From a virus: 46,242 nucleotides of DNA. Below the pieces are notes generated by a model, which was given only the letters and a program-made list of their open reading frames with translations, had not been told where the DNA came from and searched no databases. A program made the translations under genes and the position numbers. Below, in pieces: positions 16,298 through 25,200 of this stretch (position 1 is its first letter; every line of letters starts with the position of its first letter). The stretch lies in the IMG/VR virus record IMGVR_UViG_3300005529_001108, positions 1 to 46,242 of that record; one strand, 5' to 3'.

Positions 16298-16609
16298 TCA
16301 GGTCTCACTGCATAACTGAAAGCAGCTAGGGCAGACCCATTTCTTCTGGTCGAACTTCCCGAGAAGAAAACGGACAGCTGGCCTTCCGCACCCACATTCC
16401 CTGCCGGTACCGAGTGACTTTGGCTGAATCCAACCGGAAATGTTCCCTGCGCGTGGCCGCTTCACTCTCTCCTTGCGAAGTTTCCATCTCAGCGCAGAGT
16501 CAGCCGCACGCTGCTGAGCCGCAATCTTTGCCCATCTGCGTTTGCGTGCATGATAAGCGAGGAGCTCACTGCCACCGTGGATGGCGACCTCGAATTCCCA
16601 GTCAGCCAT
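16298..16609 (-). CDS. Small zinc-ribbon protein, 103 aa
   Basis: A basic helical N-terminal part (AYHARKRRWAKIAAQQRAAD, KLRKERVKRPRAG) is followed by a zinc-ribbon-like end with CGCGRPAVRF and WVCPSCFQLC. ATG at 16609 (MADWEFEVAIHGG) is preferred to a GTG at 16648. No family recognised. Coding is supported by the spacing of the metal-binding Cys pairs and by another small Cys protein just upstream (16666-16806). Possibly a phage nucleic-acid-binding accessory protein. Confidence 0.5.
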   Translation of the reverse strand: MADWEFEVAIHGGSELLAYHARKRRWAKIAAQQRAADSALRWKLRKERVKRPRAGNISGWIQPKSLGTGRECGCGRPAVRFLLGKFDQKKWVCPSCFQLCSET

Positions 16610-16665
16610 GGCCAGCCGATAGGCAAATATGACTTGAGCATCAACCACGCGAAGCTAATACGAGA

Positions 16666-16806
16666 CTATGACTTGTCACAGCGACAATCTTCGGTGAGTT
16701 TCTTGCAGACAACACAGCGACGACCGACAGCGATTTCCCACTCACGGTCTGTGATCCGACGCTTGGAGTTGGCAGGCAGAGTGAACTTTTCGTCGAGGTA
16801 TTTCAT
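16666..16806 (-). CDS. 46-residue Cys-rich phage protein
   Basis: A short ORF beginning MKYLDEKFTLPANSKRRITD, with CVVC and CRC toward its end, enough Cys to bind one zinc ion. It starts 8 nt beyond the stop of the holin-like gene, in the same direction, in a TAATTGATTGAATG context that favours re-initiation. No ribosome site of its own is seen. Not recognised as a family, but amino-acid content and placement look real. Confidence 0.5.
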   Translation of the reverse strand: MKYLDEKFTLPANSKRRITDREWEIAVGRRCVVCKKLTEDCRCDKS

Positions 16807-16814
16807 TCAATCAA

Positions 16815-17072
16815 TTACTTGACCAGAGTCGGCGTGTGCGGGAACAAGAACCTGAACGCCATTACGATGCCGGCACCGATGGAACCCGCTAGTCCAGTCT
16901 TGATATAGTCCACCTTGCGTTTGAACGACGCATCACTCACCAGTGGCGCAACCTGCGTCTCGATCTTCGCGAGTCGCTCGCCATGCTCCTTGAAACCATT
17001 GTTGACGGTCTTCGTTAGCTCCGTCTGTCCATCAAGCAATTGCTGAAGAAGCATCTGGGTTGCATCGTCCAT
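16815..17072 (-). CDS. Holin-like / XhlA-like membrane protein
   Basis: An 85-residue protein: an N-terminal Gln/Leu-rich helix (MLLQQLLDGQTELTKTVNNG), a coiled-coil stretch (EHGERLAKIETQVAPLVSD) and one C-terminal membrane span (TGLAGSIGAGIVMAFRFLF). This coiled coil plus single span is typical of XhlA-type hemolysins and small holins encoded after phage tail genes. It follows the last fibre gene, where lysis genes usually sit. No endolysin is recognisable beside it, so the lysis role is an inference from shape and position. Confidence 0.55.
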   Translation of the reverse strand: MDDATQMLLQQLLDGQTELTKTVNNGFKEHGERLAKIETQVAPLVSDASFKRKVDYIKTGLAGSIGAGIVMAFRFLFPHTPTLVK

Positions 17073-17107
17073 GGTTCTCCCTCAAGACTATGATTCGGTA
17101 GTCAGCT

Positions 17108-17920
17108 TTACGAAAGCGTGACACCAACCGGAGTCCCGACCACCCACCAGTTTCCTTGGTATGCGCGGATGGTGATGTTCTCGCCGACGACAGAGCCTGC
17201 AAAATTCAGCACAGTGTACGTCGCGTTGAACGGAGTGACCGGAGGAGACTCCAGATCAATTGTCACCGTGTGCGCAGCCGCGTGGGTCGAGTGGATCTCA
17301 ACCACCTTGCCGTCATCGGTTCCGCTCACCGGAGCAGGGATGTGGTACGCGCCAGCCGTGGCCTTGACCAGAAAGGCAACGTGAGTGGACGTTGCAAGCT
17401 CAGGCGTCGGCGGAGAAGCTGTGTCATCGTATGCCAAGCAGGAGACGCGTGGATCGGGAAACTCGGAGAACTTCAGCTTCGCGCTGCTATCCAAGCCAGC
17501 GTAGCCATTTGCCACGTCCTTGTTCGCTGCCAGTTCCTGAATGGACTCAGCCGCAACGATGTCGGTGCCATTGCAGAACACGAGCCGATAGTCGCCAGGA
17601 TTGAGCGTGACGCCAGTCTGGCCTGTGACCTTCACCGTGACCGTGTGAGCGGTTCCCGCGTGGTGCAGGCGATAGAACTTCTTGCCATTGGGCACGACGA
17701 AGGTGACTGCGCTCGCCAAGGTTCCCGTGAACTTCAGGTTGAAGGCGAAGGTCACCGTGCTCGCGGTTGGCGTGATGGTGCCACCAGCCGAGACGTCAGT
17801 GGACAGCGTGTCTGTCATCGCACGATCCAGTTGGTCGAACGCGGTGTTCGCGGTGACTTCCTTCTGCGTCTGGTTCGATGCGATTTCTTGGATACCTAGG
17901 TTGGTCGTAGTCCCACTCAT
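17108..17920 (-). CDS. Tail fibre-like protein
   Basis: A 270-residue Thr/Ala/Val-rich beta-structured protein starting with IASNQTQKEVTANTAFDQLD, a fragment typical of phage tail proteins of the DUF2793 kind (N-terminal 'QxxKEVTxNxAFxxLD'). The rest alternates short strands (HTVTVKVTGQTGVTL, HTVTIDLESPPVTPF) and ends NWWVVGTPVGVTL, a C-terminal strand pattern frequent in fibre subunits. It is the last structural gene before the holin-like gene and probably forms part of the host-contact apparatus. Confidence 0.6.
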   Translation of the reverse strand: MSGTTTNLGIQEIASNQTQKEVTANTAFDQLDRAMTDTLSTDVSAGGTITPTASTVTFAFNLKFTGTLASAVTFVVPNGKKFYRLHHAGTAHTVTVKVTGQTGVTLNPGDYRLVFCNGTDIVAAESIQELAANKDVANGYAGLDSSAKLKFSEFPDPRVSCLAYDDTASPPTPELATSTHVAFLVKATAGAYHIPAPVSGTDDGKVVEIHSTHAAAHTVTIDLESPPVTPFNATYTVLNFAGSVVGENITIRAYQGNWWVVGTPVGVTLS

Positions 17921-17935
17921 AATGTGCCTCTCAAT

Positions 17936-18247
17936 TTAGTCCGGGAAGATTTGTCCTGCTTGCGTTCCCTTTGCGGCTCCCGTCGGGAAAATCTGACCGG
18001 AGTAAGGAGTGCTCAGTGCCGAATCCCAGTAGTCGCGCACCATGGTGTAAACACTTCTGGCGAACAGCTTAGGGAGCCAACCAGCAGCCGTCGCTGGAAG
18101 AGCGGCAGACGTGCCAGCGTTCATCGTGGTGGCCTGCAACAGAATGCCCTTCTTGCCGTTTGCAGCCGTGGCATCACCGATGATTGGGAAATGTCCTCCC
18201 ACCGTGTCGCTGCTGCTCGTTTGTCCGTAGCCCAGAATCGTGGACAT
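17936..18247 (-). CDS. Small tail-region protein, 103 aa
   Basis: A 103-residue protein in the fibre cluster, starting MSTILGYGQTSSSD and ending AKGTQAGQIFPD, with an internal GWLPKLFARSVYTMVRDYWD helix. Not recognised. It begins 3 nt after the stop of the preceding gene and is clearly in the same transcript, so a minor tail component or fibre-assembly factor is likely. Confidence 0.5.
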   Translation of the reverse strand: MSTILGYGQTSSSDTVGGHFPIIGDATAANGKKGILLQATTMNAGTSAALPATAAGWLPKLFARSVYTMVRDYWDSALSTPYSGQIFPTGAAKGTQAGQIFPD

Positions 18248-18250
18248 CAG

Positions 18251-19891
18251 TTACTCCCAAAGAATCGCGCCAGCACCCAGGTTGCTGGCACCGAAAGAAG
18301 TGGATGACGGCGCAGGATCAAGACTCGTCGAGCCAGCACCTTTGCTGACCAAGTAGGTGTGCGAGGCTCCGTACAGAACGACGTTCACCAACTGACCATC
18401 GACCGTTTCACCAGACTTGAGCGTGAGACAACCCATTTGAGGATTCGCCACATAGCCCATTGTGTTCTGGATCGGCAAGGCCACGATGCTGCCGTTGAAG
18501 GCTGTGGTTGAGTTATTGTCCGTCATCATGGTCGTCCAGCCTCTCGTGATGAGTGCGCCAGTACCACCTGCTCCATTTTTGTAGATGAACTGTCTGCCGT
18601 TTTGCGTGCCGGAGTTGCTGGCACCACAGCACCACGCCACCATGACCCAAGTGTCGAGGACGGCTCCCGCGTTGTCGCGAGCGTAGTCAATCACGAACAC
18701 GCTTGGCCCTTGCACGGCATCGACTACTGACGTGCGCCACATGACCATGCGGAAGTTGAGGCTGTCACCGGAGAAGTCACACTCATACAGCTTGCTGTTG
18801 CAAGCGAACGCACCACCCAAGTTCAGGACGTTGGCTGTGCCGAACGTACACTGATTGCCACCAATGAGGCCAGTGGAGGTTCCCGACGTGCCGTAAGCCG
18901 TGCCCACGCTGAGCTGAAAGCAAGGTGCAGCAGTGAGGTTCTGATAGCAGTACACGATCTTGAGATAGATCGGGTTGGTGGTGCTGGCGTTCTTCCAAGT
19001 TTCGTATGGGTAGAGATACCAGAAGCCACCGTTTGTGCCACCGTTCCAGAGCGACGTGGACGGCTGATCATTGCTGGTTGCAAAGGCAGTCGCAGCCGAG
19101 TGGTTCACGCCACTGGAGTTGGTGAATGCCAAGTGTGTCGTGTCTGACGCGATGCAAGTCAGCGTCGTCTGATCGTTGCCATCACCGAAGCCGGAAATCT
19201 TGAACGTCTTACCAGCGAAGGCTCCATTCGGCGAAGGGTTCGTGGAGTTCGATGCTCCGTTCGTGATGGTGCCAACATAGCTGGTGGTGTTCGCGCTGCT
19301 GGTTCCGGTCGGAGTTCCCGAAGGAGTCTCGTTGGTGCCGCTCGGGTTGTTCAGCGTCAGTGAGGTTGCCGTGGACGCAGAGCAGATCCAGGAGCCATTG
19401 TTGTTGGCGTTGTTCATACCAGCGAGCGTGAACATCCAGCCAACGTAGGTGTTCGTGCCACCTGCTCCGATGGTCGTGGCACAGTTGACAATCATGGTGC
19501 TCGCACCAGCCGACGTGATGCTGGAGGGAGTGAAGCTGATGGCCGTCTGGCGGATGGCCTGCGTCAACGCAAGGTTGGTGCTTTGCGCAGCCATGTAGGT
19601 ATTGTTGTCCGAGCCGTTCACCAGATCGTTCGTACTGTTGTCAGTTGTGGTTCCAGCATATGCTGAGCCAGCCACAAAGTTTCCTTGCCAGCGATAAGTG
19701 GCAGGATGTGGAGGCACGTTGTTATTGGAGGCTGGTTGGATAGCGACGACGTTCGACCAGTTCACTTCGCCGTTTCCACTCTGCGCAGTCCAACCGAACG
19801 CGCTGAGAGCCGCACCGATGCCCGACTGAGCCATCGCCTTGAAGCTTGTAACATCAAAACCGTACGTGAGAAATGATTGCCTGATTGCCAT
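18251..19891 (-). CDS. Tail fibre / receptor-binding candidate A
   Basis: A 546-residue Ser/Thr/Gly/Asn-rich protein with many short beta strands and few charges. Its N-terminal part carries a repeated element (SAGASTMIVNCATTIG..., GWMFTLAGMNNANNNGSWIC, then GKTFKISGFGDGNDQTTLTC) resembling the 'rises-into-value then strand' units found in phage fibres. The C-terminal third parallels the next gene: a Cys-bearing segment (KLYECDFSGDSLNFRMVMWR) and the end YGASHTYLVSKGAG ... ILWE. It therefore looks like a paralogue of the protein at 19895-21343. Probably one of two alternative or successive distal tail proteins. Confidence 0.6.
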   Translation of the reverse strand: MAIRQSFLTYGFDVTSFKAMAQSGIGAALSAFGWTAQSGNGEVNWSNVVAIQPASNNNVPPHPATYRWQGNFVAGSAYAGTTTDNSTNDLVNGSDNNTYMAAQSTNLALTQAIRQTAISFTPSSITSAGASTMIVNCATTIGAGGTNTYVGWMFTLAGMNNANNNGSWICSASTATSLTLNNPSGTNETPSGTPTGTSSANTTSYVGTITNGASNSTNPSPNGAFAGKTFKISGFGDGNDQTTLTCIASDTTHLAFTNSSGVNHSAATAFATSNDQPSTSLWNGGTNGGFWYLYPYETWKNASTTNPIYLKIVYCYQNLTAAPCFQLSVGTAYGTSGTSTGLIGGNQCTFGTANVLNLGGAFACNSKLYECDFSGDSLNFRMVMWRTSVVDAVQGPSVFVIDYARDNAGAVLDTWVMVAWCCGASNSGTQNGRQFIYKNGAGGTGALITRGWTTMMTDNNSTTAFNGSIVALPIQNTMGYVANPQMGCLTLKSGETVDGQLVNVVLYGASHTYLVSKGAGSTSLDPAPSSTSFGASNLGAGAILWE

Positions 19892-19894
19892 GAA

Positions 19895-21343
19895 TTACTC
19901 CCACCTAATCGCGAAGGTCAGTGCCGAGTTTGAACCCAAGGAGCCTCGATTGCTGGCGCACTGATAAGACCAGCCACCTACCGTGTTGCTCTTCACTGCC
20001 AAGTAGGTGTGCGTCGCGCCATAGCTTGTGATGGTGAAGGACGTGCCGTCTGCGATGTCAAGGTTGTTCACGCAGACGATCATCAACATCGCCGTCCACC
20101 AACCGAGGTTGGCGAAACACGGAGCAGCCGGGATGTTGTTGCCTACCTGCCAACTGTTCGTCGTGGAGCCGGGAGCCGCAGCATCGCTGCTGTGTAAGTC
20201 GCTGATCGTGTTCAGATGGAAGTCGCGTCTGCCGATGCCGGGAGACGAGCCTGCTCCAGCGTTTAGCAGGAGCGAGCACTGCTTGAAGGTTGCCGTGCCG
20301 CTGCTCTGTGCTCCTCCGCCAACCACGTAAGTGACAGCCGTCGCCGTGTTCGCTCCAGTGTTGTCCTTGCTGCGTTCGAAGCCGAACACCCACGAGTTGA
20401 AGGTCGAGGTTGCCGTGCGGAACATGACGCAGATGAAGCCTGAGCCATCACCATTGCCACAGAAGTCGCACTCGAAGAGCGTCGTGGAGGCAGTCGCAGA
20501 GTTCAGGCCACCGACAAACTCACGAGTCGTGCAGTTGCCAGTGGCAGCGACCGAGCCAGCGTACAAGTCAGCCGTGCCAGTGACGGCATTGCTCATCTGA
20601 AACGCCATCTGTGGGACGCCAGCCGACACCGTGCCATACTCGAGCCGCATGTACGCGGCTTGCAGACCGTCGTTGGTGTGCCACATTTCGTAGTTCCAAA
20701 CCTTCCACTTGGTTCCACCAGAGGAGTTACCAGTGGAGCCGACGGTGGCCGCGTTCGGAATGTTGTTCAGGTTCGCGGCTGAGACCGAGATGTAGGTTCC
20801 ATAGTGGCTGGAGCCGTCGTTGTACCAGATCACATCGCCCACGGCATAGGTCGTGGATGCGCTCCAGATGATGTCGGAGTGAACCTTGGAAGTCAGTCCG
20901 GAGGACAAGACACCGTTCAAGGTCAGCGCGTTCGCTGGCAGGAAGTCGCCAGTGTAGCTGTACGCGTTGATGGCAGCGGTGAAGGTGCCTGTGTCGGTCA
21001 CACCACTCTGCGTGGACTTGGTGATGGTGAACGTGGTGGTCGTCGGCGTGGACGCGATAGCGAAGTCGCCATTGAAGTGCGTCGTGCCAGTGATCGAAAC
21101 CACCTGTCCAGTACGGAAGCCGTGAGCCGTGGAAGTCGTCCCTGTCCAGATCGTACCGTTGCCTGTGATGCTGGAGAGCGTCTTGGTGATCGTGCTCCAC
21201 ACAGCCTGAATCTTGTCGTTGGTCTGCACCAGCTTCGTCTTGCTGGTGTCTGCCAGCGACGAGTTGATGAAGCTGGCCCACAGCACGTAGTTTGCATTGC
21301 TAGCGCAGTCAGGAGCCTTCGACGCTGAGATTGTGTTTGCCAT
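19895..21343 (-). CDS. Tail fibre / receptor-binding candidate B
   Basis: A 482-residue fibre-like protein. Near residues 60-110 it has TAHGFRTGQVVSITGTTHFN followed by a strand, a unit resembling the FCCH-type beta domain seen in many phage tail proteins. Around 165-200, WSASTTYAVGDVIWY resembles a chitin-binding CBM5/12 start. The C-terminal part (TLFECDFCGNGDGSGFICVM, then YGATHTYLAVKSN and a final RWE) matches candidate A. Its stop overlaps by 1 nt the ATG context of the neighbour (TAATG). Sugar binding at the cell surface is a reasonable inference. Confidence 0.6.
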   Translation of the reverse strand: MANTISASKAPDCASNANYVLWASFINSSLADTSKTKLVQTNDKIQAVWSTITKTLSSITGNGTIWTGTTSTAHGFRTGQVVSITGTTHFNGDFAIASTPTTTTFTITKSTQSGVTDTGTFTAAINAYSYTGDFLPANALTLNGVLSSGLTSKVHSDIIWSASTTYAVGDVIWYNDGSSHYGTYISVSAANLNNIPNAATVGSTGNSSGGTKWKVWNYEMWHTNDGLQAAYMRLEYGTVSAGVPQMAFQMSNAVTGTADLYAGSVAATGNCTTREFVGGLNSATASTTLFECDFCGNGDGSGFICVMFRTATSTFNSWVFGFERSKDNTGANTATAVTYVVGGGAQSSGTATFKQCSLLLNAGAGSSPGIGRRDFHLNTISDLHSSDAAAPGSTTNSWQVGNNIPAAPCFANLGWWTAMLMIVCVNNLDIADGTSFTITSYGATHTYLAVKSNTVGGWSYQCASNRGSLGSNSALTFAIRWE

Positions 21344-22260
21344 TATGAAGCCTCTGTACCGATAAAGCTGAAAGTTACCTGCACCGAATGAGCCGAGCCG
21401 CTCAGGTTGGTGATGGCATACTGAATGCTGGAGTTCGGGATGCTCTCGTTGTTATTACCCACGATGGGAGGACTGCAACGCCACACCGTGTACTTGTCGG
21501 ACGTGTCGAGATACAAGTCGCAGATCACGCCATGCTGCGTTCCCGGAACCGGAGGAATGTCCTTCGAACGATCAACCGTCGGCGTGCCGCTCGAGGACAG
21601 GCCAGTGTCAGCCAGTCGTGCAGCAGCCGTTTCGTAAAGCCGAATCCTGCACGCTCTGTCAGCCTGTACCTTCGTCAATAGGAAACTGCGGTTCAATCCC
21701 ACAGTGCCAAGTGCCAGACTCAAGCTGTCGCCTGCGATGCTCGCTGTGGTGAGCACGACGTTGGTGCGTACGCCTGCCGTGGAGCCACCTGCTCCAGTGC
21801 CGAACGGAGCCTGCCATTCCACCTTGCCGTCAGCCGACACATAGACTGGCGTAGTGCCGTCCGTGGTAGGAGCGTCGAACAGCACACCGTGCAAGCCAAT
21901 TACCGTCAAGGCCTTCGCAACGTTCGAGACGTCGCCAGTGAAGGTCGCATCACTGATGTCGTTCCACACCAGCGTGTGCGGTGTCCAACTGCCTCCAATG
22001 ATCTGGAGAAACTGCCCAGAGCCAGGAGCCGAGTTCGCAACCGGAGTTCCCTGCAAGCCTGTGATCTTCGGAGTCGAATACGTGCCACCGATGTCGCCAG
22101 TGATCTTGAGCAAGCCAGCGACACTGCCTGTGGCGAACGGAGTCTCGCACGAGACGTGCGGATTGTTCGGGTCAGTGTTGTCCACTTGGAAGTGGTTGTT
22201 CTGATAGCCCGACTCCGCAGCCGGAGTAATTTTCGAGTACGTGATGTTGATCGATGCCAT
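21343..22260 (-). CDS. Tail fibre-associated protein with TGLQG-type motif
   Basis: A 305-residue protein with GDIGGTYSTPKITGLQGTPV, a motif seen repeatedly in phage tail fibre proteins ('G-D-V-G-G-T...P-x-V-x-G-L-x-G'), then SGQFLQIIGGSWTPHTLVWN. The C-terminal half (CRIRLYETAAARLADTG ... YTVWRCSPPIVGN) is a separate beta domain. TAATG coupling with the J-like gene upstream and the fibre gene downstream. Likely links the tail tip to the fibres. Confidence 0.6.
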   Translation of the reverse strand: MASINITYSKITPAAESGYQNNHFQVDNTDPNNPHVSCETPFATGSVAGLLKITGDIGGTYSTPKITGLQGTPVANSAPGSGQFLQIIGGSWTPHTLVWNDISDATFTGDVSNVAKALTVIGLHGVLFDAPTTDGTTPVYVSADGKVEWQAPFGTGAGGSTAGVRTNVVLTTASIAGDSLSLALGTVGLNRSFLLTKVQADRACRIRLYETAAARLADTGLSSSGTPTVDRSKDIPPVPGTQHGVICDLYLDTSDKYTVWRCSPPIVGNNNESIPNSSIQYAITNLSGSAHSVQVTFSFIGTEAS

Positions 22261-25200
22261 TACTCCACTCCCACTGTGACCGTGTCGCCAGAGCCACCAG
22301 TTGTGACCGTCGTGCCTGAGCCGAGAGTCGGGATGTCCGTCATCGCGGGAGCCGTGTCAACATCCGGGAGCGTCTTGCTCTCGGTGATCACTGCGCTGCC
22401 TTTGAAGCCGAGTCCAACAGTCGCTGAAATCTGGTACACGTTCACGTAGATCGTCGTCTGTGCGCCACCGAAGTCGGTCGTCTGATCAGCAGCCGCGTAG
22501 GTGAACCGATTGCTCGTCACCGTGCTGGAACGCTTGACCACGCCAGTCGAGTCTGTGATCTCGACAAAGTACGCTTGACCGTCCTCGTTCAGCGGAACAG
22601 CCATGCCTGTGTAAGTCGGTGAGCCGGAACCGTCGCCATTCTGCCAGTCGCCTCCGAGCCGCGTGCGACGACGCCAGCCAATCGTCCACGTGCCACCACT
22701 CAGCGAGCCAGTGATGTCCACCGGGAAGTAAGGCTTCAGATCGGTACCCTTCAGCGCGTATGTGGTCAGAGGCAGCGGTGAGTTCACATCCGAACCCAAC
22801 GTCACAGCCTTCCAGTAGCGCGTCTGGCCAATCAGCGAAGTGCCAGCGACTGAGCGATGCAAGCCTCCAGCCGTCAATGGGAACAGAACCTTCTCGCCAG
22901 CCGCAGCGGTACCGCAACTCAACTCGGTTCCCCTGCGTCCACGAAGCAGGTGGCTCAGGGTGTAGGAGCCGTCGCTGTTCAGCGTGGCAGTTCCCCACTG
23001 GATGACCTCACCACTCGGTACGAGGATGGCCGCGTTCGCTCCGTTCAGGACGTTCAAGTCGGACGTGCTCGACGGAGCCGTGCCGTTCAACATCTTCACA
23101 GTGAGCGTGTTCACTTCATCCCAACGCCACGGTGAGGCAGGAGCCGCGAGTGCGTTTGTGGCGATGCCATACGACATTGCCTCCACGCTGGCTCCCTGCT
23201 GGTTGAACGTCGCGTTATCACTCGAGTTGTACAGCGCGAAGCCTCGCCACGATCCACCAGTTGCGAAAGGATCACCAGCGAAGTAGTAGCCTGTGTTGCC
23301 ATCTCCGCTCGCGTCACTGTCAGTGAGCAAAGGCAGATCGAGCAGCCACCAGAGCGTCGGAGACAGGCCACTCAAGGTCTGGCCCACGAAGCCTGTGTCG
23401 GTCACTGCGCTCTGCGACGAGATGTAGTTGTTGGAATCCTCGCTGGTCAACTCCCATGCGCTGGCGAAGTTCTGACCCATCTGAGCCTGTGTGATGCGAG
23501 CGGTGAGCGTCAGCCCATCGTCGGTCACGAGGTTGATCACGTCGCAAGGATCGAACAGTAAGTTGTAGGCCTTGTGCGTTGAAGTCTTGAAGGTGCGAGC
23601 CTCTGCCTCAGCCGTCCACAGAATCTTGTCTGCGGTTCCCGCTGCCTCGAAAGCCGTCATCACGATAGGCGTCGAGATGGACGTGACGTTCTTGCTCTTC
23701 ATCGTCTTCGAGTGGCGCACACGGTTCTGTTTGTCCTGCTGGTAGTCGAGATCAGGATTGGTGAACATGACCTCCACGATCTTCGGTCTGTCCTGCTCCT
23801 GAGCCAGCGACTCGGTCAGGTGGCCTTTGTCGCTTTCCATTCCAAGGTCGTCGCTCGCGATGGTTTCGATGGCATCCTGGCCACGCGGGATGAACTCCAT
23901 CTTGAAGTCGCGCTCACGTCCTTCGAAGAACTTGATCTGCGCGAGGACGTTGATCATGTCCTTGCCAGCTTGAATCTGCGCCACAGGGTATCCCTGCACG
24001 CTGAGCGATGCGATCTGGCTCCCGTCGATGTTGGCGTCCACGATGCCAGCCATGTTGCAGATGTCCTTCACGATCTGGTCGCAGCCGTAGCCTGCGGTGG
24101 ACACTCGGTCGAGGTACAGACGGTAAACTGCGTAGCGATTCGAGAAGGTGCCTCCGGAGCCGTACGGTGAATCCGGAACGTACCAGCCGTACGTGTTTAG
24201 CAGGATCGAGTTGCCCACTGGATCAAAGGTCAGCGTTCCCTGCGACAGATTCTGGCTAGTTGCAGGCAGATGTGGGAACGAGCGTGGATCGTAGTAGTTG
24301 AACACCGTGAGGTCGCTGGCGTTGAAGCAAACCAGCTTCTCACCGTTGCCTGTTCCATATCGGCCAGCGAAGAACACTCCGTTGGCGCACACACCCTTCT
24401 GCGCACGAACCATGTAGTCGATGGCGAAGGAGCCGTTGCTGTAGTTGAACTGGTTGGGAGCCGTGGTCTGAAGCACAGTGCCATCGCTCGCGTCGATCTT
24501 GTAAATCACGCCTGTGGTGGTGAAGGCAATGAGCGTGTCGTCGTCACCGTCATACATGATGTTGGTGATCATGCCGTTAGTGGCGTTGCCGTCAATCCTC
24601 CAACGCTTCACGTCGGTGTAGGCAGGCGAAGCTGCTGCCACGAAGTTCGACACTCCTCCGGGCATGTAGACTTTCGCGATGTACGCGTCGTAGGTCGTGT
24701 AATGGTTGCTGTGAACGTCGTCGTGGAAACCTTGCCACGTGTAGAAGAAGTTGCCCTTTTGATCGACCACAGGCAGATACTGCGTCACCTGCGGAACCGT
24801 GAAGGTGTCGGTCGGGTCGAGCACATCCGGCTGCGCGTAAGGATACTGGCCCACGAGCGAGCAGTCAGACAGGCGGAAGACGGCCACCACGTAGCCATTC
24901 GCGAAGAAGCCAGAGTAAGTCGAGTAGTAGGCCGACAGCAGGATGTAATCGGTGCTGTCCGTGTGGTACACAACCATCGAGTCGAAACCGTCAGGGTTGT
25001 ACAAAGCCGTGCGAACTTGGGTGGCGTTGATGTACTTCTTCGCCTTCAACGTCCATCCGTCGAAACACACGATGGCTGGCTGGCCATTGTGATCCACGCA
25101 CGATGCCCAGACGTCATAGTTGCTGTCCACGCAGAACGTGCCACCGAATCCGGTGTACCCAGGATCGATGGTGGTGAAGCCACTGAGGTCGCTGATAGGT

